Assembly: GCA_026987085.1 (NCBI GenBank) | Contig: JALSNH010000190.1 | Location: forward strand, 1-8,545 | Length of the DNA: 8,545 bases | Direction: 5' to 3' | DNA from: Aquificota bacterium | GTDB taxonomy: Bacteria > Aquificota > Aquificia > Aquificales > QOAS01 | Shown here: positions 6,981-8,545 of the stretch, in pieces | How positions within the stretch are numbered: position 1 is the first letter of the stretch | Layout of the letters: each line of letters begins with the position of its first letter | The notes under the pieces: generated by a model | What the model was told of the DNA's origin: nothing | What the model saw: the letters and a program-made list of their open reading frames with translations, nothing else | The model's database searches: none | Program-made: the position numbers and the translations under genes

Positions 6981-7028
6981 AAACTTTGTTAGTAAATATA
7001 TAAAGTTTAATTCAAAAGGTCAAACTTT
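6981..7028. repeat. Three AAACTTT/AAAGTTT elements around the DUF505 promoter
   Basis: AAACTTT occurs at 6981-6987, its reverse complement AAAGTTT at 7002-7008, and AAACTTT again at 7022-7028. Start-to-start distances are 21 and 20 bp, close to two helical turns. The first two form an inverted repeat enclosing the -10 box, and the third overlaps the -35 box and the ribE stop codon. This could be an operator; low-complexity AT-rich sequence is the alternative. Confidence 0.3.
6995..7023 (-). promoter_or_regulatory. Sigma-70-type promoter for the DUF505-ATPase unit
   Basis: On the minus strand, TTGACC (7023-7018) is followed after exactly 17 bp by TATATT (7000-6995). Each differs from the consensus by one base in the -35 and one in the -10. 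Transcription would start near 6988, giving a leader of about 37 bases before the ATG at 6951. The promoter lies between the ribE stop and the DUF505 start, so the pair need not depend on read-through from ribE. Confidence 0.6.
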
Positions 7029-7647
7029 AAGTTAAAAAATCCCTGAAAAGTTTTTCCTTTTTTAAGACCCTTTCCAAATAACGGATTACATATTTTCCAA
7101 AAAGGTCAAATTCAAGATTTACAAAATCGCCCCTCTTGCGGAATTGAAAATTGGTTGTTCTAAAAGTGTGGGGGATTAAATTTATCTCTACCCAGTTGAG
7201 ACCCACTTTATTTATAGTTAAACTTACCCCGTCCACTGCTATAGAACCCTTTTCAACCACCAAAGGGGAAAATTTTTCTTCAAAGGAAACCCTTAAAAGG
7301 TAATGTTTCCCTAGCGGTTTTAATTCCTCTATTTTTCCTACGGTATCTATATGTCCTTGAACTATATGTCCGCCTAAAGGTTTGTTTAAGGTCAATGCCC
7401 TTTCAAGGTTTACCTTTTCGCCAATTTTTAAAAACCTCAGATTGGTTCTGTTTAGTGTTTCTTTAGATACATCGAAAGTTATCAGGCTATTGAAAATTTC
7501 CACGGCGGTTAAGCAAACACCGTTAACCGCTATGCTATCTCCCAATGCTACATCTTTTAGAGATGTCTCCACCGTCAACCTTGTATTAGCTGAACTGTAA
7601 TGAATATTCCTAACGGTTCCTAAATCCTCAACCAATCCGGTGAACAT
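7027..7647 (-). CDS. ribE: Riboflavin synthase, alpha-subunit type
   Basis: Catalyses the dismutation of two 6,7-dimethyl-8-ribityllumazine molecules into riboflavin and 5-amino-6-ribitylaminouracil, the last step of riboflavin synthesis, in the cytoplasm as a trimer. The 206 residues show the duplicated lumazine-binding barrels: the first begins MFTGLVE (F2 is functionally important) and has GDSIAVNGVCLT (36-47, C45); the connecting GGHIVQGHID is at 92-101; the second has GSIAVDGVSLT (134-144, S142) and IPHT (158-161). Length and motifs are typical of the family. The gene is called ribC in E. coli and ribE in B. subtilis. The ATG at 7647 is supported by the conserved MFTG start; only a poorly placed AAAGGG lies upstream, and no FMN riboswitch is seen in the 59-bp gap. 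No other rib gene is in the window. It sits between the protease and DUF505 genes, with no evident functional link to either. Confidence 0.95.
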   Translation of the reverse strand: MFTGLVEDLGTVRNIHYSSANTRLTVETSLKDVALGDSIAVNGVCLTAVEIFNSLITFDVSKETLNRTNLRFLKIGEKVNLERALTLNKPLGGHIVQGHIDTVGKIEELKPLGKHYLLRVSFEEKFSPLVVEKGSIAVDGVSLTINKVGLNWVEINLIPHTFRTTNFQFRKRGDFVNLEFDLFGKYVIRYLERVLKKEKLFRDFLT

Positions 7648-7706
7648 TTAAAGTTAATTGAATCCCTTTAGAGGAAAATTTTTAAAGGAGAAACCTATTT
7701 AAGGAC

Positions 7707-8543
7707 TTAAAACTTAAAAATACTTTTATCGGAGTTGGTGTGATTTTTGTAGGGAACCGGAATATATTGAACGGAGGGAACACTATTTTGTTTGGGTTGG
7801 GGATATAGCTCCATAAGTTCGTAAACCTCTTCAGGAACTTCGGTAGAGACCCTTAAACCGTATTCCTTTAGCAGGTCGTAGGTTAAGGGATAGTCGTGGG
7901 TCCACTTACCTTGTGAAAAATCTTCCGCAACCTTTTTAGCTATCTCTTCGTCGTATCCTTTCTTTTTCAAAAGGTTGTACACATAGTCATACATCTGCTT
8001 TAGAGCTTTTTCAGCTACATCACCGAGAATTAGGGTTTGGTCATCCAATTTTTCAACGGGTTTGGTTTCTACCGCTTTTTTAATCGAAGCCGCGGGCAGC
8101 TGCCCAAGTTGCGGGTCTACAGGCCCTAGAACCGCGTGCGGATCCATAATTATCTTATCGGCGGCCAACGCTATAAGGGTTCCTCCGCTCATCGCATAGT
8201 GGGGAACTATTACCCTAACCTCTCCTTTATGGTCGGCGAGGGCGTTGGCTATTTGTGTTGCGGCTAAGGCCAAACCTCCGGGAGTATGAATAATAAAGTC
8301 AATAGGCATATCGTCGGGGGTCATGCGGATTGCGCGGAGAACCTCTTCGGAATCCTCTATGGTAATAAATTTAAAAATCGGTATTCCCAAAAAGCCCATA
8401 GTTTCCTGTCTGTGAATAAGTGTTATTACCCGGCTATTTCTTTTCCTTTCCAGACGGCGGATAAGATTTTCTCTTGTCCTTTGGAGCTGTATTTTGGAAA
8501 GCCAAGGTTGAAGAAAAACAAAGATAATAAGGAGCCACCACAT
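7707..8543 (-). CDS. SDH-family Clp-fold serine proteinase, membrane-anchored
   Basis: A 278-residue protein of the SDH proteinase family (Pfam SDH_sah, formerly DUF114), a ClpP/SppA-like fold; its substrates are not known to me. A hydrophobic N-terminus (about residues 2-15, WWLLIIFVFLQPWL) is probably a membrane anchor. Family blocks follow: SRVITLIHRQE (37-47), EDSEEVLRAIR (63-73), HTPGG (86-90, likely oxyanion-hole strand), HYAMSGGTLIALAAD (115-129) with the probable nucleophile S119, GPVDPQLG (140-147), DDQTLIL (167-173), GKWTHDYPL (212-220), and near the C-terminus LYPQP (246-250) and PSVQYIPVP (256-264). It appears complete, but the ATG at 8543 is two bases from the window edge, so an earlier in-frame start outside cannot be excluded. 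ribE follows after 59 bp on the same strand, so co-transcription is possible. Confidence 0.88.
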   Translation of the reverse strand: MWWLLIIFVFLQPWLSKIQLQRTRENLIRRLERKRNSRVITLIHRQETMGFLGIPIFKFITIEDSEEVLRAIRMTPDDMPIDFIIHTPGGLALAATQIANALADHKGEVRVIVPHYAMSGGTLIALAADKIIMDPHAVLGPVDPQLGQLPAASIKKAVETKPVEKLDDQTLILGDVAEKALKQMYDYVYNLLKKKGYDEEIAKKVAEDFSQGKWTHDYPLTYDLLKEYGLRVSTEVPEEVYELMELYPQPKQNSVPSVQYIPVPYKNHTNSDKSIFKF

Positions 8544-8545
8544 TA

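Noticed and set aside
7648..7706. FMN riboswitch upstream of ribE
   Set aside because: The gap to the protease gene is only 59 bp, too short for an RFN element of about 120 bases or more, and none of its conserved segments is visible.

Overview
The window reads as chromosomal DNA from a thermophilic, probably chemolithoautotrophic bacterium, most likely of the Aquificota (Desulfurobacteriaceae or Hydrogenothermaceae type). This is inferred, not measured. The DNA is AT-rich, the proteins are rich in Lys and Glu, genes are packed with gaps of 53-118 bp, and the gene set combines a thermophile-type KaiC-like ATPase, a DUF505 protein, an SDH-type Clp-fold protease and an assimilatory nitrate reductase. 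I see no tRNA, rRNA, CRISPR array, insertion sequence or phage gene.

Layout. Left block (1-1779, minus strand): bioF (biotin synthesis) is followed 53 bp downstream by recR (recombination mediator). recR runs to the window edge, and its stop codon is not visible. A 118-bp divergent spacer (1780-1897) contains a 9-bp inverted repeat and separates bioF from narB. narB (1898-4012) is the only plus-strand gene and encodes a cytoplasmic molybdenum nitrate reductase. Right block (8543 down to 3993, minus strand): a membrane-anchored SDH/Clp-fold serine protease, then riboflavin synthase (ribE), then a 651-aa DUF505 protein, then a single-domain KaiC/RadA-like ATPase. narB and the ATPase gene meet tail to tail and overlap by 20 bp.

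The biotin, riboflavin, nitrate and recR genes look like ordinary housekeeping functions. The most interesting unit is the DUF505 / KaiC-like pair. It has its own near-consensus sigma-70 promoter and the only strong Shine-Dalgarno sequence in the window. It also has a triplet of AAACTTT/AAAGTTT elements at about two-helical-turn spacing around the promoter, and a terminator-like hairpin between its two genes. The DUF505 protein carries about eight copies of a winged-helix-like T-x-x-G-K motif, suggesting a multi-winged-helix partner of the ATPase. Its function is unknown to me, and regulation or sensing is only an inference.

There is no gene-free stretch longer than 300 bases. The gaps are 608-660, 1780-1897, 4941-4995, 6952-7026 and 7648-7706. 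The gap at 7648-7706 shows no convincing signal apart from a weak 6-bp inverted repeat.
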